In this document: positions 47,176 to 56,296 of the stretch, in pieces | Position numbering within the stretch: position 1 is the first letter of the stretch | Layout: the number at the start of each line of letters is the position of its first letter | The notes under the pieces: generated by a model | The model's input: only the letters and a program-made list of their open reading frames with translations | What the model was told of the DNA's origin: nothing | The model's database searches: none | Translations under genes and position numbers: made by a program | Source of the DNA: Dawidia soli | Lineage (GTDB): Bacteria; Bacteroidota; Bacteroidia; Cytophagales; Cyclobacteriaceae | Direction of reading: 5' to 3' | Length of the DNA: 64,000 bases | Assembly: GCF_018598185.1 (NCBI RefSeq) | Contig: NZ_JAHESC010000025.1 | Span: 53,468 to 117,467 of the forward strand

Positions 47176-47703
47176 TCAGAACCAAATATAACCAGCCATT
47201 ATCATATACAAACCAAGCGAAAAACCCACAAATGAAAGAAACAGATATAAAGGTTTAACGCTTTTATGAATTATGATCTTCAATTTACTGCTATCTATTG
47301 GTTCCTGAAATATTCTTGACGTTAGCATCGACTCCTTTGCCTCTACAGCTCTCAAATTTGAAAAGGACAATCTACAATGACCTTGGCTTTCTACAGTAAA
47401 ATACCAACATCCCGTCGTGATCTCTCCACCCCTTCGAAATCTGGGTGATATAATATAGCGATTGACCTTTAGCAAATCACTGTTATTAACCTCCACCCGA
47501 ATATCCACCTGCTCAAGTTTACTTACAGACCTGGCATCCAACACAGCGATAGAATAAACTCCCGGCGATTCGACATCAAATTCACATACACCATCGGAGA
47601 AACTAAAAATGTAACTTGGCGTTATCGGATTCATCCTCACAAACACCGTAACAGACCATACAACCAGAATAAGGCCCAATACCTGAATTATTACCATCCC
47701 CAT
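47176..47703 (-). CDS. Hypothetical protein with two terminal membrane helices
   Basis: 175 residues. Hydrophobic segments lie at both ends (IIQVLGLILVVWSVTVFV and LYLFLSFVGFSLGLYMIMAGYI), with a predicted beta-rich loop of about 120 residues between them (CEFDVESPGVYSIAVLD, GCWYFTVESQGHCRLSF). The loop probably faces one compartment. No family was recognised. DNA is poorer in GC than the surrounding conserved genes. Confidence 0.6.
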   Translation of the reverse strand: MGMVIIQVLGLILVVWSVTVFVRMNPITPSYIFSFSDGVCEFDVESPGVYSIAVLDARSVSKLEQVDIRVEVNNSDLLKVNRYIISPRFRRGGEITTGCWYFTVESQGHCRLSFSNLRAVEAKESMLTSRIFQEPIDSSKLKIIIHKSVKPLYLFLSFVGFSLGLYMIMAGYIWF

Positions 47704-47850
47704 GTAATTTAAGCGTTATGATTCTACCATTCAGGAACTACCCATGCCTGATAGCTGATTCCGATAACAAAACCTCGAACGACAGCCATCCATTCCTGGA
47801 ACATCTCTTGGTGAATGGCATAGCAGGGCAATAAAAAGCTCCGCCATACG

Positions 47851-48501
47851 CTACTTAAGACCGTTCAACATCCTCCGGAGTTCCTGTCGCGTCAGCCGAT
47901 ACTGATCTTCTACATAATCATAGTAATTACGACGCACGACATATTCTGTCAGTGCACGATAGGTATCTATATCCCCCAGAGAACCAGACCTGAATAACGC
48001 GGGAAAGAGAAAATAAACGACGACATTCGGAATAAACAACAGGACCACTATCACCCCCGACTTAACAAGACCGAAAAGAACGATCAATATTTCGGGCCGC
48101 ATGACCACGGCAACGATCGCCAGCACGCACGAGCCTAAAAATACACCCAGCGATATGAAGAGACTAAGTTTGCCCGATACCGGTTCGGGCAGAACCAGCC
48201 CTGTTTGTTTTGCAAGCTCTTTCAGGTCGCCTCGCAAATACCGCGGTGGAAAGATTTCTTTTATGGGGGTCTGGCCGTCGAACGTGTTTAGAGAAGTTAT
48301 GGTGCTCAACGCTCCACGTATCCTTTGATCAAAAATGGGATACAAGAACTTCCGCAGTAGATCCCGTCGCTCGTCGAACACCTCTACAAACCTTCCAACG
48401 ACCGCATCTTCCGAAATCATGGCATGTCCCACGAACAAGTTTTCGTCGGCGCCTATTTGAGAAACAATGGCCAATGTTTTAGCGCGAAGATCTGTATTCA
48501 T
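47851..48501 (-). CDS. Hypothetical protein with two central membrane helices
   Basis: 216 residues: a soluble N-terminal part of about 115 residues, two hydrophobic helices (LSLFISLGVFLGSCVLAIVAVV and VIVVLLFIPNVVVYFLFPALF), and a charged C-terminal helix with YVEDQYRLTRQELRRML. No known domain was recognised. It precedes a hypothetical gene on the same strand across a 147-base gap and may be acquired along with it. Confidence 0.6.
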   Translation of the reverse strand: MNTDLRAKTLAIVSQIGADENLFVGHAMISEDAVVGRFVEVFDERRDLLRKFLYPIFDQRIRGALSTITSLNTFDGQTPIKEIFPPRYLRGDLKELAKQTGLVLPEPVSGKLSLFISLGVFLGSCVLAIVAVVMRPEILIVLFGLVKSGVIVVLLFIPNVVVYFLFPALFRSGSLGDIDTYRALTEYVVRRNYYDYVEDQYRLTRQELRRMLNGLK

Positions 48502-48533
48502 TGGATAGTAACACCGTAAAATTCGACGCCGTA

Positions 48534-49118
48534 TTACGCCGACTTCTTCACATACTGCGTCAATATAACGATCTGCTGACCATTGATGCGCCCTTCAATC
48601 TGCCCCGCATTACCTTCCACCAACACAATACCCTTCACCGCCGTGCCACGCTTCGCCGTAAACCCAGCCCCTTTCACATCCAGATCCTTGATCAGCACAA
48701 CGGTATCGCCCGCCGCCAATATTGTACCGTTGCTGTCTTTATGGATCACTTGCTCTTCTGCCGCGGATTCGTCATCAGCTATGCCACTTTTCGCCCACGC
48801 AAGCATTTCATCATCGAGGTATAGCGTATCCAGCAGATCTTGCGGCCAGCCGTGGTCAGACAGGCGGGTAAGCAAACGCCAGGCCGTTACCTGCACCGCC
48901 GGTACCGTGCTCCACATGCTTGTGTTGAGGCATCGCCAGTGATTGGCGTCCAGCGGTTGGGCGCCTTGCAGCTGCCCGAAGCAGGTCTTGCAGACCAGTA
49001 TGCTTCGATCGGCGTCGTTCGTGCCGGGCGGCACGTCGTATATCGTTAACGTTTCAGTATTTTCACAAAGCTCGCACACCTGGCCGCTTCGTTGACGGAG
49101 TATTTCTTCCTGGGTCAT
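48534..49118 (-). CDS. phnA: PhnA domain protein
   Basis: 194 residues. The N-terminal zinc-ribbon cysteines are CELC and CKTC, and the C-terminal domain (GDTVVLIKDLDVKGAGFTAKRGT, quoted in part, and EGRINGQQIVILTQYVKK) is the PhnA_C beta domain. Despite the historic name, these proteins are not shown to break down phosphonates. A partial -7 box TATCATTG lies at 49139-49146 on the reverse strand. The length with the middle helical part is typical of Bacteroidota versions. Confidence 0.85.
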   Translation of the reverse strand: MTQEEILRQRSGQVCELCENTETLTIYDVPPGTNDADRSILVCKTCFGQLQGAQPLDANHWRCLNTSMWSTVPAVQVTAWRLLTRLSDHGWPQDLLDTLYLDDEMLAWAKSGIADDESAAEEQVIHKDSNGTILAAGDTVVLIKDLDVKGAGFTAKRGTAVKGIVLVEGNAGQIEGRINGQQIVILTQYVKKSA

Positions 49119-49191
49119 CGCACCTTTAAATCAGGTCGCAATGATACGCTTTTGCCGATCTTGTTCCTATGACAAATGTTAGCGTGGCCCG

Positions 49192-49731
49192 CTATCGCCC
49201 GACTTCGATGCTGCCCTGCTCGCCTATCAACCGCAGGTACTTTGGCGACCGCATCATCAGCATCAACGACTTCAGGTAATCGTTGCCAAACCCCACCGAG
49301 CGGATCACGTCATACGAAAGACTGCGCGTACCCAGGATATTGCCACGGCGGTCTACCAGGCGCAGCCGGAAAGAGCGCTCGTAAACCTCCTCCACCCAGC
49401 CCACTAAAATGCTGTGCTCTACGTGGCGTCCGACCGAGACCAGCCCGCCGGTTTTCTGAAAATAGGTGAATAGCTCGCGATCGGCGTCGAGGTTCAGGTC
49501 GAGGTAGTTGTCCATGAACTCGCCCTTGAGATCAAAGATCTCACGTTTAAACGCGACAGCTTCGGATTCAACCTCGCGCAGCAGGAATTTTTTTCGCACA
49601 AACACAAAGCCATCCAGCAAATAATCATAGGGATTGTCCCGAAACAACACCCACGTTCTCCCCGTCGATACCAGCAAGCCATCCAATAACCCCTTGTATC
49701 CCTTGATTTTAATCCTCCTGAACCGCCTCAT
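49192..49731 (-). CDS. Hypothetical protein, unknown
   Basis: 179 residues from ATG 49731; the frame extends 31 codons upstream with unlike composition. The sequence alternates short beta strands with conserved aromatic positions (WVLFRDNPYDYLLDGFVFVRKK, LVGWVEEVYERSFRLRLVDRRGN), ending in VGFGNDYLKSLMLMMRSPKYLRL. No signal peptide or membrane helix. I do not recognise the family. Confidence 0.55.
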   Translation of the reverse strand: MRRFRRIKIKGYKGLLDGLLVSTGRTWVLFRDNPYDYLLDGFVFVRKKFLLREVESEAVAFKREIFDLKGEFMDNYLDLNLDADRELFTYFQKTGGLVSVGRHVEHSILVGWVEEVYERSFRLRLVDRRGNILGTRSLSYDVIRSVGFGNDYLKSLMLMMRSPKYLRLIGEQGSIEVGR

Positions 49732-49843
49732 GTCTTCTCTTAATCCGTTTTCCCTCCCATCAGTAACAGCAAAACGGCCGCGCAAGTAACAGCAACGTAA
49801 GAAAAAAGGCATTATTCCACCCAAATAAATTTATGGCAGAAGA

Positions 49844-50197
49844 TCAGGCCCCCAGCTTCCACACGATCATAATTCCGGTAACGAAAAAAAAGACCGTCGC
49901 AAACCGTACCAGGGTCGTAAACTGCGCAAACCCCGCGTCGGCATACAGCGCCGCATATTGCCGGTGATCCGGCAGCTTTACATAAAATCTTGACTGGGCA
50001 GTCCACTTGCCGTGCAGCACCTTATAATCGGCCGCCGACAACAAGCCTTTTTCATGAAAATGTTTAAGATACCGCAACATCCCCGCCACCTTGTACTGGC
50101 AGAAAAATATGAACAACAAAAACCATCCGGCAATCAACCATCCTATCATACGAATACCTCCACGCCGCAACAATACAACCCTGTAACGTGCTGACAT
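49844..50197 (-). CDS. Hypothetical two-helix membrane protein
   Basis: 117 residues with hydrophobic helices near the N-terminus (MIGWLIAGWFLLFIFFC) and C-terminus (LVRFATVFFFVTGIMIVW) and a soluble middle part with HEKGLLSAADYKVLHGKW. The reading may start at an internal ATG 16 codons later. No family recognised. Confidence 0.55.
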   Translation of the reverse strand: MSARYRVVLLRRGGIRMIGWLIAGWFLLFIFFCQYKVAGMLRYLKHFHEKGLLSAADYKVLHGKWTAQSRFYVKLPDHRQYAALYADAGFAQFTTLVRFATVFFFVTGIMIVWKLGA

Positions 50198-50254
50198 ACG
50201 CCAAATATCCTCAAAAACCTGCTAACACGAAAGTCATGATCGTCGCTTCGACCG

Positions 50255-50298
50255 ATCATACCCGTATCAAAACCCTATCATACCCGTATCAAACCCAG
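50255..50298. repeat. Tandem duplication of a 22-bp unit
   Basis: Two adjacent copies beginning ATCATACCCGTATCAAA lie at 50255-50276 and 50277-50298, differing at a few 3' positions. A second short direct repeat (AGCCGTAC) follows within 35 bases. They stand upstream of the next plus-strand gene in the 272-base gap 50198-50469. Confidence 0.6.
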
Positions 50299-50469
50299 GG
50301 TAAAGCCGTACTTGAGCCGTACGAAAGCCACGGTTGACCTATCCCTGACCTATACTATAAACTTTTCCACAATCTTCACACAACCTTGTATAAACAAGAT
50401 AAGCGGTATACATTCATGGGTTACCACACGCAACACACAGTATAAAGCGAAAATACGACGCGCGAAGAC

Positions 50470-51402
50470 ATGGGCAAACAAAAAGGCATCATCATACTCG
50501 AAGGCAAATGCGGCGATAAAGTATACTACTGGCATCCGAAATATGGCTGGCTGGTACGCAACGTTACATCCGTAGATGCCGACCGGATCCTCACCGATCC
50601 GGCGTTTGCCGTTGTGCGCGAGCACAACGCCCAGTTCGCGCAAAGCGCGATGTTTGTCAAGGCCCTGCGCGCGGCATACTACCCGTTATTTCAACCGTTG
50701 GCCGACACACGCATGACGAGTCGCATCACCAGCGCGGTCGTAAAAGCGATCCAGGCCGATCCCGCCCTGTCGCCCAACGAACGCCGCCTCGCCAACGGCG
50801 ACCTCCGCCAGCTGATAGACCTGAACTTTAACAAGGAAACACCCTTACAAAAGATCCTCACCGCCCGGTATAGCACAACGGACGCCGCCGGCGTCCGTAC
50901 AACGACCTTTACACCGCAAGGCGCGCGGTTCGTAAAAACCCGCGCCGGCGCCACGCATTTCCGCCTCGTGAGCAGCATCGCCACGATCGCGTACGACGCC
51001 ACCGCCATGGCCGTACACACAGCCTATAGCGACTATATCCCGACAAAACCGGGCGGCGCGACAGCGATCACACTGATCAACGCAGGCACACCGCTCCCCG
51101 ATTCATTCCTGACGCACGTGGTCGGCGTCGAGTATTTCCAGGAGACAAACGGTGTGTATTATCCCCTGCACGCCAAAACCGGTAATGCGCTGGCCATTAT
51201 CGCGGCGCAAAAAGTGATTTCCCCACAACGGAAGGCGCTATACAAGCGAGGTGCAATCCGTGTCGGGCGACATCGTCTTGCACCTCGTATACAGGCATCT
51301 GTTATGATCTCACAGGAAAGATCGCCCGCAGGCGTGCGTCGCGCAGCCAGAGGCCACCCCAGCCCAGGATCGCCAGGTATACCGGGAACAGCAAGTGGCT
51401 GA
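50470..51402 (+). CDS. Bacteroidota hypothetical protein with apparent C-terminal read-through
   Basis: 310 residues as read. The beginning (GIIILEGKCGDKVYYWHPKYG, VDADRILTDPAFAVVREH) and the segment GVEYFQETNGVYYPLHAKTGNALAI resemble a widespread Bacteroidota family of about 250-270 residues whose members I recall as having no known role. After about residue 250 the sequence becomes basic and low-quality (RSPAGVRRAARGHPSPGSPG) and runs antisense through the DoxX gene for about 100 bases. The natural stop was probably lost or the frame shifted near 51220. Confidence 0.6.
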   Translation: MGKQKGIIILEGKCGDKVYYWHPKYGWLVRNVTSVDADRILTDPAFAVVREHNAQFAQSAMFVKALRAAYYPLFQPLADTRMTSRITSAVVKAIQADPALSPNERRLANGDLRQLIDLNFNKETPLQKILTARYSTTDAAGVRTTTFTPQGARFVKTRAGATHFRLVSSIATIAYDATAMAVHTAYSDYIPTKPGGATAITLINAGTPLPDSFLTHVVGVEYFQETNGVYYPLHAKTGNALAIIAAQKVISPQRKALYKRGAIRVGRHRLAPRIQASVMISQERSPAGVRRAARGHPSPGSPGIPGTASG

Positions 51403-51700
51403 ACAACGGTGCATCTAAGCGAAAGTGCGTATTGATCGCGCCTCCCCAGAAACCCGTCAAAAATACGATGCCCAGGATAGCGGTTTGAGGTATTGCATAC
51501 AGGATCGTACCGAGCAACGCCAACGCGCCCATCCATACAATGTGATGATCCTGGTAGCCCAGCTCGGCAGCCGATTGGATCACCGGCTCGGGCTTGACAA
51601 ACTTCATCACGCCGTCCATCAGCATAAACAGGATAACGATGGCGCTCATGATACGGCCCGTCCACAGGCGCGGTTTGGAGATGGTGTTGTTAGTTTCCAT
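51302..51700 (-). CDS. DoxX-like membrane protein
   Basis: 132 residues with four membrane helices. The pattern GRIMSAIVILFMLMDGVMKFVKP and the conserved GYQDHHIVWMGALALLGTILY place it in the DoxX-like group, whose members are linked to redox and thiol metabolism in some bacteria. Its promoter box lies 24-31 bases upstream. Its 3' part overlaps the tail of the opposite-strand gene. Confidence 0.85.
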   Translation of the reverse strand: METNNTISKPRLWTGRIMSAIVILFMLMDGVMKFVKPEPVIQSAAELGYQDHHIVWMGALALLGTILYAIPQTAILGIVFLTGFWGGAINTHFRLDAPLFSHLLFPVYLAILGWGGLWLRDARLRAIFPVRS

Positions 51701-51723
51701 AGTATTTTGGTTGGTTTATGATG

Positions 51724-51731
51724 CAAATATA
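51724..51731 (-). promoter_or_regulatory. -7 element TATATTTG of the DoxX gene
   Basis: On the reverse strand TATATTTG matches TAnnTTTG exactly and lies 23 bases before the ATG at 51700. Confidence 0.5.
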
Positions 51732-51752
51732 TAGCGCAACCTCCCAAGTACG

Positions 51753-51876
51753 GCGGTGCCCTTACGACAAGAATAAGGGCAAAAAGTGACAAACCCCGTA
51801 CGTCTGTACTTCACGCCTTTACACGCGCCGTGTTTAGCGGTGTCCTTACGACAGGCATAGGGGTAAAAAGTGACAA
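51753..51876. repeat. Two 40-bp direct repeats with conserved hairpin, 84-bp period
   Basis: Copies at 51753-51792 and 51837-51876 match at 35 of 40 positions. Each holds a stem: GCCCTTA / TAAGGGC in copy 1, and in copy 2 TCCTTA / TAGGGG, which still pairs as plus-strand RNA by using G.U pairs. Both are followed by AAAAAGTGACAA. They fill the 250-base gap between the DoxX gene and the efflux operon. The sequence is unrelated to the REP-like family. Confidence 0.7.
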
Positions 51877-51950
51877 CCGGTATAAAACAAAAATGCCGCC
51901 CGTCCACCCGAAGGCAAACGAACGGCATGGCTATCAAACCCCTCTCTCTT

Positions 51951-53084
51951 CTACTGCACAGCCTTTGTCTGCGGAACGTCCGAGCCGTCGCGCACTTCTT
52001 CGCTCGCCGCCAGCACGATCTCATCCCCCACGCGCAGGTCACCATATACCTCCGTCTTGCCATCGATCGTACGGCCTGTACGCACCGGCGTCCATTGCGC
52101 CTTGCCGCCCACGACCTTGATGATAAAGACCTTCTCCGGCGCGTTGACCACCGCGCGCTTCGGTACAATGAACGTGCTGTCCTTCGCCGGCAGCGGCACG
52201 ACTACATCGGCGATCATCCCCGGCAGCAGGCGTTTGTTATCATTCGTCACATCCATCTCGATGCGCTCCGCCCGCAGGCGTGTGTCCAACGCCCCGGCCA
52301 GACGCGCCACGCGCGCCTGGAACGCCTTGTCGGGTTGTGACTTCACGTAAAAGTCGACCGTGTCGTGCAACGACAGGTATGCCGTATACGCTTCCGGCAC
52401 CGACACCACCAGGCGCAGGTGCTTTTGCTCCTGCAGCGTGAACATCGGCTTCTCCGACCCGCGACCCGACGGCCCCACATAGGCGCCCGGGTTTACGTTG
52501 CGCGCGGTGATCACCCCGGCGAACGGCGCGCGGATCGTCAGGTAGTCGCGCGTGTTGCCCACCTCGCGCTGCGTGGCGCGGGCCGCTTCCAGCTGGACCA
52601 GGGCGGAGTTCATACGCGCCCGGGCCTGGTCCAGGTCGTGGGGCGAGATCGTGCCCGGCGTTTTGCTGGTCTCCAGCAGGCGCTCGTAGTGGGCCTTGCT
52701 GGCCAGGTATACCGCCTCCTGCGACTTGCCGCGCGACTCGGCACCGGCCAGCCGCGATGAGATCTCCGGCGCCTCCAGCGAGGCCAGCACCTGCCCCTCC
52801 TTTACTTCCGAGCCGACATCCACTACGATCGTTTTTACAAAGCTCGTCTCGCGCGCATACAGGTCCACCTGCTGGTACGAGATCAGCTCACCCGGCACAC
52901 TCAGCGTCGACGACAACAGCCCCTTCTTCAGGGACACCGTCTCCACCGCCGGGGCGGCCTGCGGAGCTTTATTCCCGCCGGCTCCCCCCGCAGACGTGCT
53001 GCAACGCACCAGCGAGGCCGCCAGCACCAGGGCACCGGTAATTTTCAACGTATTCAAATAAGCATTCATAGGTAGAGCGATCAT
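51951..53084 (-). CDS. RND efflux periplasmic adaptor (MFP), lipoprotein
   Basis: 377 residues. The lipobox is ASLVRCSTS, so it is anchored to the inner membrane facing the periplasm. The HlyD/AcrA order is seen: lipoyl half (VPGELISYQQVDLYARE, VGSEVKEGQVLASLEAPE), a helical hairpin (residues about 115-165), the second lipoyl half (IRAPFAGVITARNVNPGAYVG) and a beta barrel. The first ATG (53084) overlaps the stop of the RND pump gene as ATGA, which suggests coupled translation; MNAYLN at 53069 is an alternative. Confidence 0.9.
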   Translation of the reverse strand: MIALPMNAYLNTLKITGALVLAASLVRCSTSAGGAGGNKAPQAAPAVETVSLKKGLLSSTLSVPGELISYQQVDLYARETSFVKTIVVDVGSEVKEGQVLASLEAPEISSRLAGAESRGKSQEAVYLASKAHYERLLETSKTPGTISPHDLDQARARMNSALVQLEAARATQREVGNTRDYLTIRAPFAGVITARNVNPGAYVGPSGRGSEKPMFTLQEQKHLRLVVSVPEAYTAYLSLHDTVDFYVKSQPDKAFQARVARLAGALDTRLRAERIEMDVTNDNKRLLPGMIADVVVPLPAKDSTFIVPKRAVVNAPEKVFIIKVVGGKAQWTPVRTGRTIDGKTEVYGDLRVGDEIVLAASEEVRDGSDVPQTKAVQ

Positions 53085-56000
53085 AACGAAGTCGAAGTAT
53101 TCGGTATATAAAATTTACTGTCTTTATCCTCCGGGTCGAGCGACACCGAGTCGGTGGTGGTTTTTCCCTGCATCCACGCAAAGGCCATCGGCAATACGAT
53201 CAGCGCGGCAAAGGTCGAGGCAAACAATCCGCCGATCACCGCCCGCGCCAGCGGCGCCACCTGGTCTCCCCCTTCGCCATGGCCGATCGCCATCGGGATC
53301 ATCCCCGCGATCATCGCGATCGACGTCATCAGGATCGGCCGCACACGCAGCGCCACCGCTTCCTTGGCCGCCTCCTGCGCATCCCCTGTCTGCAACCGCA
53401 GCTGCTCGGCATTCGTCACCAGCAGCACCGCGTTGGCGATCGAAACCCCCACCGACATGATAATACCCATGTACGACTGCAGGTTCAGCGTCGAGCCCGT
53501 GACCAGCAGCAGCAACAGCGCCCCCAGGATCACCGCCGGCACCGTCACCAACACCACCGCCGATACTTTAAACGACTGGAAGTTCGCCGCCAGCATCAGG
53601 AAGATCACCACGATGGCCACCAACAGTCCCGACTGCAGGCTGTCCAGTGTTTCTGTCAACACTTTACTCATGCCGATCGTTTCCACCGTCAACCCACGGG
53701 GCAGCTCGCCCAGCGAGGCCAGCGCTTTGTTGACATCCGCCGTAGCGGCCCCCAGATCCTTGTCGCTCAGGTTGGCCGTAACCGACAACACCGGCATCGC
53801 CCCCAGGTTATCCACCTCGCCATAGACTGTATCCGGCTCGATCGTCGCCACATCGCTCAGGATCGGACGCGTGGTGTTGCGCAGCAGCGGGATCTGACCG
53901 ATGTCCGACACCCGCGTCATCTTGTTCTCCGGCACCTGGATCTGCACACTATAGCTCAGACCGGCCTTCTCGTCCAGCCACACGTTCTTTTCGGTATACC
54001 GCGACGACGATGTCGACGCGATCAGCGACCGCGACACATCGCTCATATCCACCCCCAGCTGCGCCGCGCGCACACGGTCGACCGTAATGTTCAACGCCGG
54101 GTAGCGTACCGACTGCCCCAGCTGCACGTCGCGCAGGTAGGGTATTTCTTTTAACTTGCCGATCACCTTGCGCGCATACGCTTCGTTCTGCTTTTTATTC
54201 CGGCTGGCAATGCGCACCTCGATCGGTGTGGGCGAGCCCTGGCTCAGGATCTTATCCGTCAGCTCGATCGGCTCGAACGACACCGCCAGCTCCGGCAGGT
54301 GCTCGTGGAGCTGCTTCCGGAGCTGCTCCTTCAGCTCGTCCATGTCGACGTGATGCTCCGGGTTCAGGCTCACCTGCAGCACCGCCTCGTGCGGCCCACC
54401 CGTAAACAGGTAGATGGGGCTGATCGAAAACAAAGCAGGGTGTTGTCCTATATACGCAGAGCTGACGCTCACGTTCTCTTTTCCAACGATGCCTTCCAGT
54501 AAATGGATCGACTCGCGCAGCTTCGCTTCCGTACGCTCGATCCGCGTACCGTCGGGCGCGCGCAGCCGCAGCTGGAACTGACCGGAGTTTGTCTTCGGCA
54601 ACACGTCGCGGCCGATGCTGTTCAGCAACCACGCCGCCAGGCCGATCACCACCACCAGATAGCCCAGCACCACCACGCGGCGCCGCGGGAACAGCCGTTC
54701 GATAAACGCCACAAACCCTACGCGGAAGCGCTCGAAGCGGCTTCGCTTGCCATTGCCGGCCTGGGCGGCCAGCGCCGCCGCCTGGTGATGATCGATGGGA
54801 TGTGTATGTTTCGACGCATGATCCTTCATGATCCAGTTGGCCAGCACCGGCACAAAGGTCTGCGACAGCAGGTACGACGTGATCATCGAGAAGCCGATCG
54901 CCAGCGACAGCGGCAGGAACAACGATCCCGGTATCCCCTGCATCGACAAGGCCGGAGCAAACACCGCCAGGATACAGAACAGGATCAACAGCTTCGGAAA
55001 CGCGATCTCCTTACACGCATCCCAGATCGCCAGCGCCTTGGATTTCCCCATATCCATGTGCTGGTGTATATTCTCGATCGTCACCGTCGACTCGTCCACC
55101 AGGATCCCGATCGCCAGCGACAGCCCGCTCAGCGTCATGATATTGATCGTCTGCCCGAACAATTGTAAAAACAAGACACCGGAGATAATGGATGTCGGGA
55201 TCGTCAGGATCACGATCAATGCCCCGCGGAGATCCCCCAGGAACAACACCACCATCAGCCCCGTCAGCACCGCGCCGATCACGCCTTCGCTGATCAGGCT
55301 CTTTACGGCGTTGATCACATACGTGGACTGGTCGAACTCATACGACAGCGTCACGTCTTCCGGCAACTGCGCCTGGAACTTCGGAATAGCCGCCTTCAGG
55401 TTCTTTACCACCTCCCAGGTAGACGCATCGGCCGACTTGGCGATACTGATATATACCGAACGTTTCCCGTTCACCGCCGCATACCCCACCGTAATATCCG
55501 CGCCGTCTTCTACCGTCGCCACGTCGCCGAGGTAAACGTTCTGCACATCGCCTTTGAAGAGCGGGATCTTTTCAAAGTCCTTGATATTCCTGATCGTCGT
55601 GTTTGTCGGCGTGATATAGTTATAGTCGCCGATCCGCACGTTGCCCGACGGCGCCGTTTGGTTGTTGACCCGCAGCGCCTCCACCAGCTGGTCGGGCGTG
55701 AGGTTATGGGCGCGCATGCGCTCGGGGTCCGCCTTGATCACGATCGTCCGCACGTTGCCGCCAAACGGCGGCGCCGCCACCAGGCCGGGGATGGTCGTAA
55801 AGGCCGAGCGCACATAGACGTTGGCCAGGTCGGCCAGCTCGTTGTTCGAGCGCACCGGACTGCTCACCACCAGCTGCCCCACCGGCAACGTCGAAGCATC
55901 AAAACGTATAATGAACGGTGGGTTCGACCCCGGTGGAAAGATGGCCTGCGCCCGGTTGGCAAACGCGCTCAGCTCGGCCGCCGCCTGCGCCATGTTCGTG

Positions 56001-56293
56001 CCCGGGTAGAACGTGATCTTCATCAGGGTCAGCCCCTGGATGTTTTTGGTCTCGATGGATTTGATCCCGTTCACGAACAGCATGATGTTGATATACTGTT
56101 TGGCAAAGAACGCCTCCATCTGTGACGGCGTATAGCCGCCGAAGGGGTGCGAGAGGTAGATCACCGGCAGGTTCATCGCCGGGAAGATGTCGATCTTGAT
56201 GGTACGTGCCGCGTTCACGCCAAAGAACAGCATGCCGGCAACAAGCACCAGGATCGAAATAGGCTTGCGAAGAGCAGATCGTATTAAATTCAT
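53081..56293 (-). CDS. RND transporter inner-membrane pump
   Basis: 1070 residues with the duplicated six-helix RND layout. Helix 4 carries GILVDESTVTIENIHQH, where the usual adjacent aspartate pair is D-E; helix 10 and its surroundings include VGVSIANAVLLVTNAEQLR and ILMTSIAMIAGMIPMAIGHGEGG. The large periplasmic loops lie at residues about 40-330 and 560-870. It would expel hydrophobic compounds using the proton gradient. It lies between TolC and MFP genes in one operon (TolC, pump, adaptor). Confidence 0.92.
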   Translation of the reverse strand: MNLIRSALRKPISILVLVAGMLFFGVNAARTIKIDIFPAMNLPVIYLSHPFGGYTPSQMEAFFAKQYINIMLFVNGIKSIETKNIQGLTLMKITFYPGTNMAQAAAELSAFANRAQAIFPPGSNPPFIIRFDASTLPVGQLVVSSPVRSNNELADLANVYVRSAFTTIPGLVAAPPFGGNVRTIVIKADPERMRAHNLTPDQLVEALRVNNQTAPSGNVRIGDYNYITPTNTTIRNIKDFEKIPLFKGDVQNVYLGDVATVEDGADITVGYAAVNGKRSVYISIAKSADASTWEVVKNLKAAIPKFQAQLPEDVTLSYEFDQSTYVINAVKSLISEGVIGAVLTGLMVVLFLGDLRGALIVILTIPTSIISGVLFLQLFGQTINIMTLSGLSLAIGILVDESTVTIENIHQHMDMGKSKALAIWDACKEIAFPKLLILFCILAVFAPALSMQGIPGSLFLPLSLAIGFSMITSYLLSQTFVPVLANWIMKDHASKHTHPIDHHQAAALAAQAGNGKRSRFERFRVGFVAFIERLFPRRRVVVLGYLVVVIGLAAWLLNSIGRDVLPKTNSGQFQLRLRAPDGTRIERTEAKLRESIHLLEGIVGKENVSVSSAYIGQHPALFSISPIYLFTGGPHEAVLQVSLNPEHHVDMDELKEQLRKQLHEHLPELAVSFEPIELTDKILSQGSPTPIEVRIASRNKKQNEAYARKVIGKLKEIPYLRDVQLGQSVRYPALNITVDRVRAAQLGVDMSDVSRSLIASTSSSRYTEKNVWLDEKAGLSYSVQIQVPENKMTRVSDIGQIPLLRNTTRPILSDVATIEPDTVYGEVDNLGAMPVLSVTANLSDKDLGAATADVNKALASLGELPRGLTVETIGMSKVLTETLDSLQSGLLVAIVVIFLMLAANFQSFKVSAVVLVTVPAVILGALLLLLVTGSTLNLQSYMGIIMSVGVSIANAVLLVTNAEQLRLQTGDAQEAAKEAVALRVRPILMTSIAMIAGMIPMAIGHGEGGDQVAPLARAVIGGLFASTFAALIVLPMAFAWMQGKTTTDSVSLDPEDKDSKFYIPNTSTSL

Positions 56294-56296
56294 AAA

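Noticed and set aside
50255..50298. Possible CRISPR array
   Set aside because: Only two directly adjacent 22-bp units without spacers and no cas genes nearby.
51716..52168. Reverse-strand frame containing a repeated peptide (PYACRKDTA and PYSCRKGTA)
   Set aside because: The repeated peptide simply reflects the 40-bp DNA repeats, and the frame overlaps the adaptor gene of the efflux operon in another phase.
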